DNA from: CAVUXJ01 sp963814975
GTDB taxonomy: Bacteria > Acidobacteriota > Vicinamibacteria > Vicinamibacterales > CAVVIG01
Assembly: GCA_963814975.1 (NCBI GenBank)
Contig: CAWFFB010000018.1
Coordinates: 100,822-164,821 of the forward strand
DNA length: 64,000 nucleotides
Direction: 5' to 3'
Below the pieces are notes generated by a model that saw only the letters and a list, made by a program, of their open reading frames with translations, was not told where the DNA came from and searched no databases. The first letter of the stretch is position 1, and each line of letters starts with the position of its first letter. Positions 35,113 to 43,567 of this stretch are shown piece by piece. A program made the position numbers and the translations under genes.

Positions 35113-36098
35113 CGGACCCGTCGAACCACCCGGGCCGGTGGGTGATCGTCTTTGCGGTGGTGTTCTGCCTCGCGGCGTTGCTGCTCCCGTTCGTCGGCCC
35201 GTTCGGGCTGAACCTCGACCGTCTGCGCGCGCGGCAGGAGCCCGACTGGTCGATTCTGGTGCAACTGCGCGTGTCACGGACGCTGCTGGGCCTGTTCGCG
35301 GGCGGCGCGCTCTCGCTGGCGGGCACGCTCTTTCAAGCGATGCTCCGCGACGCATTGGCCACGCCGTACACGCTTGGCATCTCTGCGGGCGCGTCACTGG
35401 GCGCCGTGGTCGCGATCTGGCTGGGTTGGCAGCAGATCGCGGGCCTCCCCGCGATCTGGGTGGCGGCGCTCGCGGGCGCGGCGAGCGTGTTGGCCCTCGT
35501 TGTCGGCGCCTCGCTCCAGCGGCGGCAGGTCTCGTCCTTCAGCCTGCTGCTGTCCGGGCTCGCCGCCAACAGCATGTGCTCCGCGCTCATCATCGTCATC
35601 TTCGGCCTCGTCAGCGCGACCAAGTCGTTCTCGATCTCCCGATGGCTGATCGGCAGCGTCGACTCAGTGGACTACGCTGCCCTCGGCGGCTTCGTGTCGC
35701 TCGTCGCCGTGGCAGCCGTGGTGGTGATGCGCCAGGCCAAGTCGTGGAACCTCATGGCTGTGGATCCGTCGTGGGCCGCGACCCGTGGCGCGCGCGTGAC
35801 TCGGTTGACCTTGAGCGGCTACGGGGCCGGATCGCTGCTGACCGCAGCCACGGTCGCGCTGACCGGTCCGATCGGATTCGTCGGCCTGGTGGTCCCTCAC
35901 CTGATTCGGACGCGGATCGGCGCCGATCATCGGATGCTCATGCCGTGCGCATTTCTCGGCGGAGGCGTCCTGCTGGCCGGTTGTGACGCGATTGGCCGGG
36001 TCGTGATTGCGCCCTCGGAAATTCCGGCCGGGGCCATGATGGCCATCCTCGGCGGCCCCTATCTGATCTGGGTACTGCGTCAGCGGTCGGTCTCGTGA
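35094..36098 (+). CDS. btuC: FecCD-family ABC permease for cobalamin-type uptake (BtuC-like)
   Basis: About ten membrane helices are predicted. The family motif RTLLGLFAGGALSLAGTLFQ continues AMLRDALATPYTLGISAGAS. Later motifs include LLSGLAANSMCSALIIVIFG, LTGPIGFVGLVVPHLIR and LGGGVLLAGCDAIGRVV. The ATG at 35094 overlaps btuD by 19 bases. A GTG at 35109, which overlaps the btuD stop by four bases, is the likelier start by analogy with the btuF-btuD junction. A deleted paralogue lies 2.5 kb upstream. Confidence 0.95.
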   Translation: MGVVLVTDPSNHPGRWVIVFAVVFCLAALLLPFVGPFGLNLDRLRARQEPDWSILVQLRVSRTLLGLFAGGALSLAGTLFQAMLRDALATPYTLGISAGASLGAVVAIWLGWQQIAGLPAIWVAALAGAASVLALVVGASLQRRQVSSFSLLLSGLAANSMCSALIIVIFGLVSATKSFSISRWLIGSVDSVDYAALGGFVSLVAVAAVVVMRQAKSWNLMAVDPSWAATRGARVTRLTLSGYGAGSLLTAATVALTGPIGFVGLVVPHLIRTRIGADHRMLMPCAFLGGGVLLAGCDAIGRVVIAPSEIPAGAMMAILGGPYLIWVLRQRSVS

Positions 36099-36111
36099 GC
36101 GCCGGAGCGAG

Positions 36112-36474
36112 GTGATGAGCGTGCATCGACAGCGCGTCGTGCGCGCCGACGGCCGGGCGATCAACGTCGTTCAACGCCGGGGGCGCACCTGTCGTATTGC
36201 TTCACCGGCTGCTGTTGCGGCCGTACCGAGCGTGGTTACGCGCCGGTGCCTGCGGAGACCTTCAAGGAAGAGAGGTTGCGGGGTGCACGAGGTGACGTAC
36301 CTGGACGCCACCCACCTCTATCAGCGGCGTGCGAGCTGCTGTCGAATCTATCTGCTGCCGCGGATGGAGCTATGTGCCAGCTGTCCTTTGGTGTCGCAGG
36401 AGGAACGGCTCGCCCGCCGAGCCTGGATGAAGACACAGCTCGAACGCCAGCGTAAAGAGCGTGGGCATGCATGA
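36112..36474 (+). pseudogene. Chimeric remnant: thioredoxin-like [2Fe-2S] ferredoxin start and FhuF-like iron-sulfur end
   Basis: In one frame the 5' part reads AHLSYCFTGCCCGRTERGYA and PVPAETFKEERLR, which resembles the start of small [2Fe-2S] ferredoxins found with cobalamin genes. In another frame the 3' part reads HEVTYLDATHLYQRRASCCR, IYLLPRMELCASCPLVSQEE and RLARRAWMKTQLERQRKERG, ending in the CC...CxxC cluster motif of FhuF-type ferric-siderophore reductases. The middle of both proteins is absent. It starts 14 bases after btuC, so it once belonged to the operon. Whether the fusion is real or a collapsed assembly cannot be decided here. Confidence 0.5.
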
Positions 36475-36535
36475 ACGCGGTCCACTCTTCGTGGAGCCAC
36501 GTCATCTCCCGCGGAGCGCCGACCACAATCATCGA

Positions 36536-36898
36536 TCATTGGGCAGTGACGGTACCCACCATGCCGGGATGAATCGTGCAGTGGTACGCGAAGACGCCCG
36601 CGGACGGAAAAGTCCTGCTGAATTGCCCACCTGGCGCGATCGAGCCGGAATTCCACGCACCGCCGTCTGCCGTGGACGTGTGGGTTGTGGAGTCGTTGTT
36701 GGTCCAAGTCACGCTGCCACCGACCGAAACGGTAATCGGATTGGGAGCGTAGGCCGTCGTGGTCCTCGTCGACGCACCAGCGACGATGGATATGGCGCTG
36801 GAGCCTGACGGCGTCGGCGAGGGTGCGGGTGGCGACGATGAGCCACAAGCCATCGATGAGCCCAGCAGCAGCGCCGAGAGCACGATCCGGACGTTCAT
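36536..36898 (-). CDS. Cupredoxin (plastocyanin/azurin-like) lipoprotein
   Basis: A lipoprotein signal (IVLSALLLGSSMAC, lipid-anchored Cys18) is followed by a Pro/Ser-rich spacer and a single cupredoxin domain: PNPITVSVGGSVTWTNNDST, THTSTADGGAWNSG and VFAYHCTIHPGMVGTV. The four type-1 copper ligands are visible: the His of TTHTST, then Cys, His and Met in the YHCTIHPGM loop. It would carry electrons at the outer or inner membrane face. It is divergent from the remnant gene on its left and lies close to the PepSY membrane protein. Confidence 0.92.
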   Translation of the reverse strand: MNVRIVLSALLLGSSMACGSSSPPAPSPTPSGSSAISIVAGASTRTTTAYAPNPITVSVGGSVTWTNNDSTTHTSTADGGAWNSGSIAPGGQFSRTFPSAGVFAYHCTIHPGMVGTVTAQ

Positions 36899-37098
36899 AT
36901 GGCGATCTCCTTTTCAACGAGGGTTCAGTGCAAACCCGGTGCCTCGCGTCATGTGCGCTGTTTGCGTCCTATTGTTCACGAGAGCGCCAGAGATCGCAGA
37001 CGGATGGGTTACGAAATCTTGAAGGGACCTCGTATCGCGTAAGCGCGTGGTGTGTGTTCCGGGATCCGAACGGAAGGTGATGGGACGGCGGCGGGCGA

Positions 37099-38640
37099 CT
37101 ACTCCAGGTCCTCGTTCAGCACCGTGCCCCTTCTGGTCGCCGGTAGAATGAGCCCGAGCTTTCTGCCCAACACCCTCCAGGCCAGAATCAACGAGGTGAC
37201 GCAGAGCGCGGTGCCGCCGACCATGAACGCGATCACGACGAGGTCCCACGCCGGCCGGTGGTTGTAGAGCCACGGAAAATCAAGGGAATGCAACGCATGG
37301 TACGCCCAGCGGTTCACCCAGTGTCGCGAGCTGTAGGCGCCGACGACCCGGGCGGTCTTCGGATCGATGTAGTACCGCGTGCGCTCGGCATCGTTCAGTC
37401 GCGCCAGGATCACCGGCAGGGGGCGCTGGCGGCGGCGATCGAGGTAGTACATGTCGTACTGCTCGATCATGCGGACCTCCGACAGGCCGCCGGGCCCAGC
37501 CGCCTGCGTGATGACATCGATGATCCGCCGGCGATCGAATTCGAAGTCCGACTCTCCCACCACCGGGATGATGCGCGTTCCGCCTGACGCCAGTCTCGCC
37601 AGGTAAGCAGCCTCTCCCGCGAACGTGGTGAATTCCAGCTCCTTGACATCGAGGTTCTCGAGCCGCGCCAGCACCTCCCTCGGGTGCTTCGCGGCAAAGT
37701 CCTCCATCCGCATGTCGCCGCGAAGCGCCTCGGGAATCCCGCCATCGCGGCTGCCCACCGGCCCTCCCGTCCTCACCGGGAAGGGATCCATCGAGAGCAT
37801 GCCGCTGAACGCCCACGTCGCGGTGGCCACTCCGAAGATCAGCCCCAGCACGGTGTGCCAGCGCTTCTGTCCGCGGTACGGAATGCTGGTCGCCACGTCC
37901 GCGTTCCGGTAGCGCTTGGCAGGCGAGTACATCCAGATCCCGACGGTGACGCCCAGGATGGCGGCGAGCGTCCCGAGCCCCGAGGCCCAAATCACCACAC
38001 GGCTCCATGCCGGCGGGTGTTTCCGCAGCGGCGTGAAGTACAGCCAATGCGGGATGGGGCCGAGATAGGCGCCGAGCCGCGACGCGGTGGTCGTGTACTG
38101 CACCACCTCCCCGGCGTCGCCCGCGATGTAGACCTGCTCGCCGTTGGGCCACGAGTATTTCCACAGCGGCCTGAGCGTGCGCAGGGCCCCGCCCACCGTC
38201 CATTGGTCGACATACTCGACGGCCTCGACGGTCGCGGTGTCGACAGGCTGTCCGGTCCAGGCTGAGGCCACGCGCTGGATCATCTCGTCGGAGACGAGCA
38301 GCTGCTCCTCGCCCGTGTCGGCATAGACGATATGCTCGCCCTGACCGGTCTGAAACCGATAGACCGGCCGTCCATCGAACGTATTGAGCCGTATCTGCGC
38401 GGGGGCCTGGAGGTCGCCCAGGGTGGCATACGCTTCCCCGGGCGACAGAAGAACGTGCGATCGATTCAGGGCCGGCGACCGCTCCAGCCGATTGGCGGCG
38501 GTGACACTCGGGAAATCCCAATACATCATCCCGATGCCGGAAGGGAACCACAACAGGAAGACCAGACACAGCGCGACTCCCAGCCAGCGATGCACAAAAA
38601 TTGCCGATCGCTTCAGCAGTGTGCTGGTACTGACCTTCAC
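37099..38640 (-). CDS. PepSY-domain membrane protein (ferric-reductase-like family)
   Basis: The GTG at 38640 follows GGGAGGTCAA. Membrane segments are FVHRWLGVALCLVFLLWFPS, VVIWASGLGTLAAILGVTVG and VLGLIFGVATATWAFSGMLS. The C-terminal segment is VVIAFMVGGTALCVTSLILA. PepSY-like beta-alpha units lie between them (EYVDQWTVGGALRTLRPLWK, RYYIDPKTARVVGAYSSRHW). Conserved His residues in the helices (FVHRW, HWVNRW, YHALHSLDFPW) fit the haem-binding PepSY_TM family linked to siderophore-iron reduction. It is divergent from the TonB receptor at 39195. The Met at 38703 is a less likely start. Confidence 0.88.
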   Translation of the reverse strand: MKVSTSTLLKRSAIFVHRWLGVALCLVFLLWFPSGIGMMYWDFPSVTAANRLERSPALNRSHVLLSPGEAYATLGDLQAPAQIRLNTFDGRPVYRFQTGQGEHIVYADTGEEQLLVSDEMIQRVASAWTGQPVDTATVEAVEYVDQWTVGGALRTLRPLWKYSWPNGEQVYIAGDAGEVVQYTTTASRLGAYLGPIPHWLYFTPLRKHPPAWSRVVIWASGLGTLAAILGVTVGIWMYSPAKRYRNADVATSIPYRGQKRWHTVLGLIFGVATATWAFSGMLSMDPFPVRTGGPVGSRDGGIPEALRGDMRMEDFAAKHPREVLARLENLDVKELEFTTFAGEAAYLARLASGGTRIIPVVGESDFEFDRRRIIDVITQAAGPGGLSEVRMIEQYDMYYLDRRRQRPLPVILARLNDAERTRYYIDPKTARVVGAYSSRHWVNRWAYHALHSLDFPWLYNHRPAWDLVVIAFMVGGTALCVTSLILAWRVLGRKLGLILPATRRGTVLNEDLE

Positions 38641-38809
38641 TTGACCTCCCGGAGCTCCGCGTGGTCGATGACCAATGATAGCGATCGTGCTGGGCGGTGG
38701 CATCTGAAGAGATGGTGATCCTTTTGTCAGGAATAGGAGGAAGAACGCGAGAATGATTCCAAGGCTCCTGACGAAAAGTTCAGGAATTCTTCAGAGGCTG
38801 TAAGCTTCC

Positions 38810-39171
38810 TTGTGCGCTAGCATCGCGCCACACGGGGAGGCGCTCCAACTGCTTCTGAGAGGTCTCATTCGCCGGCCCCAATCGGTCGCGCTCCGGAAAC
38901 TGATCTTTCAAATGCATCTGTGGTTCGGCCCCGGTGTCGGCCTGTACGTGTGCCTCATCAGCGTCACGGGAACAGCTCTTCTTGTCCGCCCCGAGATGCA
39001 GGCGGCGGCGCATCCGCAATTTCTCGATGTCGCGCGCAGGGCAAGCCCCAGCATAGATGCTACGACGCTGATCCCCGCCTCGACCGCCGCGGTCCGGCCG
39101 GCAAGGCTCTTTGGACGATCTTCGCACTGAGCTTTCCATTGTTGTTCGTCACGGGTTCGTTGATGTGGTGA
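38810..39171 (+). pseudogene. PepSY transmembrane protein with its interior deleted
   Basis: The 5' part reads LRKLIFQMHLWFGPGVGLYV, CLISVTGTALLVRPEMQAAA and HPQFLDVARR, the first helix and following strand of a PepSY_TM protein. After ASTAAVRPA the frame changes and goes straight to GKALWTIFALSFPLLFVTGS and LMW, then TGA. That is the last helix; reading past the stop continues NRVTRR, matching the usual WWNRVxR end, so TGG has become TGA. About 250 internal residues are missing. It lies immediately upstream of a TonB receptor, the normal place for such a reductase. Confidence 0.75.
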
Positions 39172-39194
39172 AACCGCGTCACAAGGAGAGGCAG

Positions 39195-41636
39195 ATGGAT
39201 GTGAGAGAACTGATCAGCCGAGGCTCGATCGCACGACAGGTCCTGCTGGCACTCGCGATGTTGGTGGCGATTGTGGTGCGGTCGAGTTGGGCGGCAGACG
39301 ATGCATCGATCCAGGGGGCGGTGGTTGATCCGCTTGGCGCGAGAGTCGCTGGAGCCACGGTGAAGCTACTGTTCGACGGGAAGCCCCTGAAGGAAGTCTC
39401 GTCAGATGCCCAGGGCGATTTCGTGCTCGATGCGCTCGCGGCGGGTCGGTATCAAATCCAAGCAAGCGCCCCGGGATTTCAGGTGCGCACGACCGATCCG
39501 ATGTTTATCGGAGGAGGTGCTCGCCTGTCCGTGGAGGTCACCCTGCCGATGGGCCCGCTCGAACAGAGCGTATCGGTGACGGCAGCGGCGACCGATATTC
39601 TACCTTCGCAGACTGGCGCGTCGGTGACGGTACTCGACTCGCAGACGCTCGATGCCTTGGGGAAGACGGACGTGTTCGAGGCCCTTCGCCTCGTGCCTGG
39701 CGCGCAAGTCGTGCAGCTGGGCTCCCGTGGGGGTCCGACCTCGATGTTCATCAGGGGCGGCAACTCGAACTTCACCAGGGTCCTGATCGACGGGATTCCC
39801 GCCAACGACATCGGTGGCTCGGTCGATTTCTCGCAATTCGCGACGACCGGCGTCGATCGTATCGAAGTGCTCCGCGACGCGAACAGCGTGCAGAACGGCG
39901 CGGATGCGTTGGCTGGCATTGTCAACATCATCACGCGGCGTGGGCAGACGCGCACCCCGGAGCTGAGCTACTCGTTCGACGGGGGCAACCTGAGCACGTT
40001 CCGCAACGACGTCTCGGCGGGCGGCGCCGTGCAGCGTGTGGACTACTTCGGGGAGTACTCGCACCTGACCACCGACAACGATCTGCCGAACAACGAGGCC
40101 CGGATCGGCACGTTCGCCGGACGGTTCGGCGTCGCTCTCGGGCGCTCCACGGCGCTCAGCGGGACGGTCCGGCAGATCAACACGCGATCGGAGTTTCCTA
40201 CCAACAGCGCGGGCTTCGACTTCTACCTCCTCCCCGACGATTCCTTCTCCAAGAACAGGGCGTTCCTGGGTGGCGCGGGCGTTCAAAGCCAGATCAACGA
40301 TCGCTGGCAGGCGTCGGTGCGGTTCGGACTGATGGACCTGCGCTCGCGCTACGAAAACCCGGCGCCCAGCGGGATCTTCGACGGCTCCAACTATCTGGGT
40401 GAGCCGGTCACGGTCTCGGGCGCGAACGGATTCTCCGTCAGCACGCAGCAGATCATCGACTATGGATTCGGCACCTTTCCATCGGTGTTCGAGAGCCGTA
40501 CGAAGCGCCAGTCGCTCTACGGCCGGACCAGCTTTCAGGTTGGACCGGATTTCGATCTCTCGGCCGGCGCGCACCTCGAGCGGGAGCACGGGTTCGACAA
40601 TCCTGACGAATCGCCCACGCTCACCCGGAACAACGGGGGGCTGTTCGTGGAGGCGCGGGGCACGCTCATGCACCGCGTCAACGTCACGGCAGGCCTCGGC
40701 TACGAGCACAACGCGGTGTTCAAGTCCGCGTACACGCCTCGAATCTCCGTCGCCGTCTCGCTCCGCAGCCCTTCACCAACGGCGTTCGCGGGCGATACGA
40801 GGGTGACCTTCAATGCGGGCAAGGCCATCAAGGCGCCGAGCACGTTCCAGGAGCAGAACACGTTGTTCGAGCTGCTCGGTCCGGCAGCCGCCGCCAGCGC
40901 CGGTATTTCCGAGATTGGCCCGGAGCGTGCCCGCAACGTCGACGTCGGCCTCGAACAGGGGTTGCGAGCGGGACGTGCGCGCCTGCGCGTGACGTACTTC
41001 GACAACGAGTTCTTCGACCTGCTCGAGTTCCTGAGCAAGCTGCAGCTGGTGCAGTTCGGGGTGTCACCGGAGGCCGCCGCCGCCACCGACTTCGGCGCCT
41101 ACGTGAATGCGTCGTCGTATCGAGCCCGCGGGGCCGAGATCTCGGCCGACGCTGTCGTGGGGCAGCTGCGATTCGGCGCCTCGTATACGCACCTCGACGC
41201 TGAGGTGACGGAATCGATTTCGAACCTGCCGTCATTCAACCCGGCGTTTCCAGGGATTCCTATCGGCTCCTTCGCCGCGCTCCCAGGTGAGCGGCCCTTC
41301 CGCCGCCCAGCGAACGTGGGGAACCTCTTTGTCACCTACGTCCATGGGCCGGCCCAGATAACGTTGGCCGGGTTCTTCGCCGGGCAGGCGGACGACAGCA
41401 CGTTTCTGTCGGGATCCGATGCGTCCTTTGGCAACTCCGGACTCCTGCCAAATCAGGATCTCAACGACAGCTACCAGAAGGTCGATCTCAGCGGGTCGTA
41501 CCGCATTCACCCACGCTTGAAGTGGTACGCCACCATCGAGAACCTCATGGATCAGGACTATCAGGCCGCTTTCAGTTTCCCGGCGTTACCACGGACAATC
41601 CGAACGGGCGTCACCATCAGCGTGGGGGGGCGCTAG
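39195..41636 (+). CDS. TonB-dependent outer-membrane receptor with carboxypeptidase-regulatory-like domain
   Basis: The ATG at 39195 follows AGGAGAGG. A signal peptide (VLLALAMLVAIVVRSSWAAD) leads to a carboxypeptidase-regulatory-like domain (GAVVDPLGARVAGATVKLLF, residues 38-118). The plug follows, with TSMFIRGGNSNFTRVLIDGI, GVDRIEVLRDANSVQNGADA and LAGIVNIITRRG. A barrel of about 580 residues ends PRTIRTGVTISVGGR. Conserved NVDVGLEQGL and RYDxxxxxLDQDYQ-type receptor motifs (ATIENLMDQDYQAAFSFP) are present. It is intact at 813 residues, unlike the other two receptors here. Adjacent PepSY genes suggest an iron-chelate substrate; the B12 locus 3 kb upstream makes cobalamin an alternative. Confidence 0.95.
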   Translation: MDVRELISRGSIARQVLLALAMLVAIVVRSSWAADDASIQGAVVDPLGARVAGATVKLLFDGKPLKEVSSDAQGDFVLDALAAGRYQIQASAPGFQVRTTDPMFIGGGARLSVEVTLPMGPLEQSVSVTAAATDILPSQTGASVTVLDSQTLDALGKTDVFEALRLVPGAQVVQLGSRGGPTSMFIRGGNSNFTRVLIDGIPANDIGGSVDFSQFATTGVDRIEVLRDANSVQNGADALAGIVNIITRRGQTRTPELSYSFDGGNLSTFRNDVSAGGAVQRVDYFGEYSHLTTDNDLPNNEARIGTFAGRFGVALGRSTALSGTVRQINTRSEFPTNSAGFDFYLLPDDSFSKNRAFLGGAGVQSQINDRWQASVRFGLMDLRSRYENPAPSGIFDGSNYLGEPVTVSGANGFSVSTQQIIDYGFGTFPSVFESRTKRQSLYGRTSFQVGPDFDLSAGAHLEREHGFDNPDESPTLTRNNGGLFVEARGTLMHRVNVTAGLGYEHNAVFKSAYTPRISVAVSLRSPSPTAFAGDTRVTFNAGKAIKAPSTFQEQNTLFELLGPAAAASAGISEIGPERARNVDVGLEQGLRAGRARLRVTYFDNEFFDLLEFLSKLQLVQFGVSPEAAAATDFGAYVNASSYRARGAEISADAVVGQLRFGASYTHLDAEVTESISNLPSFNPAFPGIPIGSFAALPGERPFRRPANVGNLFVTYVHGPAQITLAGFFAGQADDSTFLSGSDASFGNSGLLPNQDLNDSYQKVDLSGSYRIHPRLKWYATIENLMDQDYQAAFSFPALPRTIRTGVTISVGGR

Positions 41637-41809
41637 ACCGCCTCGAGAGTGTCTCTTTCACGCCGGGCGCCTCGGATAGAATCGAGTCGCTGGTGATAGT
41701 AACGTTTCATGCGTTGTGGGCGTCGTGCGCGCTCGGTGCGGTGACTCAATGACGCCGAGCAAGGGCACAAGAAGGGCAACGTCGTGATCACGGTGGCGCA
41801 GCCATGACC

Positions 41810-42090
41810 TCATGCGAACAGGACCCGCCAGTCGTTCTTCATGTTCACGACCGTCCATCCGTCTGCCTTCGCGAGCTCGAGCGACTTCTCTGCGCCCGAG
41901 ACGTACTCGAACTCACGCGCGGGGTCGTCGTGGAGCACCAGCAGACGCAGGGCTGGACGACCCTTCCCCCCAGCGAAACTGCAGCATCTCGATGTCGCCG
42001 TTCGAATTGCCGAACGCCAGAATCGGTCGCCGGCTGATTCTGCTCCAGATCCGCACCGTTTGGTGATGCTGCTCGAGATGGGGCGCTGGC
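41810..42090 (-). pseudogene. C-terminal remnant of a HAD-family phosphatase
   Basis: On the minus strand the sequence AFGNSNGDIEMLQF, and one frame over AGGKGRPALRLLVLHDDPAR, EFEYVSGAEKSLELAKADGW, TVVNMKNDWRVLFA and a stop, matches the end of phosphoserine-phosphatase-like HAD proteins. The GNSxGDxxML motif is the last metal-binding motif. No upstream domain (DxDGT, cap) is found, because the region beyond 42100 contains only unrelated sequence. It is a 3' fragment with an internal frame change. The call rests on the distinctive HHDDAER...GWTVVxMKxDW ending. Confidence 0.6.
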
Positions 42091-42274
42091 GCTCTTGCGC
42101 GACGTTCCTAGCCGGATCGGGATGGTTCACAACTCGGCCAACGACTTCGATCATCCCGCGTTGATGCCCGTCAGTGCGCAATCGCACACCACGTCCAGGA
42201 GAGTGCCCGGCCTGCTCTGTCGTTTTCGCGGTGACAACGCTATGATGCGCCTGACCAGGGGGAGGAACACGCCG

Positions 42275-43234
42275 ATGCCCAATCGCTCGCTCGCCGCCCT
42301 GTCGTTCGCGTGCATTTCAGTGCTGACCGCCACGAACGCACCTGCCCAATCGCTGCTCGCCGACAAGAAGGACATCACCGGCTTTGCCGCGCGAAGGATG
42401 ATCGAGGCGTGCCTGGCGCAGGCAGCGCGCGACCATTACCCGATCGCGCTGGCGGTCGTGGATTCCGCCGGCTACCTGGTCTCGTATCAATCGACCGATG
42501 GGGCGACAGGAAATACAGGTGTGACCGCCCAGTTGAAGGCGAAGACCGCCGCCAAGTTTCGCCGCGCAACGGGCGAGCTCTACGAACGCGTGAACAGACA
42601 AATCAATCGCGCACCCGAGTGGATGGGCTATTTCCCGATCCCGGGTGGCTTTCCCGTCGTTGTTCAGGGCGAGGTCGTAGGCGCCATCGGCGCAGGGGCC
42701 GCGGGTTTATCGGGCGGCAGGGATGAGGATTGCGCGAAAAACGCCATAAAGTCCGTCTTCGGCGACGGCAAGACCTTGCCGCCGGCCAGCCCGCAGCCGC
42801 TCCTCGCAACCCGCAAGGTCATCACGGCTACCGCCGCGCGCTCGCTCGTCGATGCGTGCGTCGCCTATGCCGCTCAGAAGAAGTACACGGCGCTCGGCAT
42901 TTCGGTGGTGGATCCCGATGGAAACCTCCTGTCGTTCCAAGGGACGGAAGGCGCAAGCGAAACGGCGCTCAAGACGGCCGAGCTGAAGGCCACGACGGCG
43001 GCGCATTGGCGGCGCCCGACGATCGAACTGTGGGAACGCGTGAACAAGCAGATCAACCGCGCCCCTGAATGGATGGGCGATTTTGCCCAGCCGGGTGGGT
43101 TTCCCATCTTTATCGGCAACGAGATGGTGGGGGCGATAGGCGCTGGCGGAGGCATCGGCAACCAGGATGACGAATGCGCGCAAGCCGCGATCAAGGCGGT
43201 ATTCCCCGATGCCTCCACGACCCGAGCGCCTTAA
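42275..43234 (+). CDS. Secreted protein with two GlcG/HbpS-type (DUF336) domains
   Basis: The ATG at 42275 follows GGGGAGG. A signal peptide (SLAALSFACISVLTATNAPA) is followed by two homologous domains. The first has TGFAARRMIEACLAQAARDH and YPIALAVVDSAGYLVSYQST. The second has TATAARSLVDACVAYAAQKK and YTALGISVVDPDGNLLSFQG. Each contains INRAPEWMG and a GGFPxxxxxExVGAIGAGG segment, typical of GlcG/HbpS. HbpS binds haem in Streptomyces, and GlcG-type proteins accompany glycolate or redox genes, but the function here is unknown. Tandem duplication within one secreted chain is less common. Periplasmic localisation is predicted. Confidence 0.9.
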   Translation: MPNRSLAALSFACISVLTATNAPAQSLLADKKDITGFAARRMIEACLAQAARDHYPIALAVVDSAGYLVSYQSTDGATGNTGVTAQLKAKTAAKFRRATGELYERVNRQINRAPEWMGYFPIPGGFPVVVQGEVVGAIGAGAAGLSGGRDEDCAKNAIKSVFGDGKTLPPASPQPLLATRKVITATAARSLVDACVAYAAQKKYTALGISVVDPDGNLLSFQGTEGASETALKTAELKATTAAHWRRPTIELWERVNKQINRAPEWMGDFAQPGGFPIFIGNEMVGAIGAGGGIGNQDDECAQAAIKAVFPDASTTRAP

Positions 43235-43324
43235 CGGCGGCTGGACGTTCCGGTCGAGCGGTGCCGCCGCTGACAGCGCTCACGTCGGGAGTCACGCGCG
43301 GCGATCATGCCGTCCCTATGCTCC

Positions 43325-43519
43325 CTAGGTCCCTTCCTCCAGGGTCTTCACACAACGTCGCATCTTCGTATACAGCTCGGGGCCAAACGCCTTCATGTTG
43401 TGTTCCTGGATACCGTGCTCGGCACAGAGCTGCATGACCTCTTCCAGGCTTGCACCCCGGGCCTGAAAGTCGCAATCAACGCCGGCGTCACGGCAGCTGA
43501 TGAAATACACCTTTGCCAT
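43325..43519 (-). CDS. DUF1059 small protein
   Basis: The ATG at 43519 follows GGGAGG. The 64-residue product begins MAKVYFISCRDAGVDCDFQA and continues GASLEEVMQLCAEHGIQEHN, with conserved cysteines at the DUF1059 positions (SCRDxGxDCxF, LCAEH). It is soluble with no signal. The family is common in archaea, actinobacteria and acidobacteria as a predicted small metal- or DNA-related protein of unknown role. The neighbouring flavin oxidoreductase gene lies upstream on the same strand with about 48 bases between, so co-transcription is possible. Confidence 0.9.
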   Translation of the reverse strand: MAKVYFISCRDAGVDCDFQARGASLEEVMQLCAEHGIQEHNMKAFGPELYTKMRRCVKTLEEGT

Positions 43520-43567
43520 CTCGATCCTCCCTAGGAGAGACTCACCCTCAATTCGACTCACCCCAAA

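Noticed and set aside
39600..40709. Open frame antisense to the intact TonB receptor
   Set aside because: Same reason as the other antisense frames: no motif, and the plus strand is a complete receptor.
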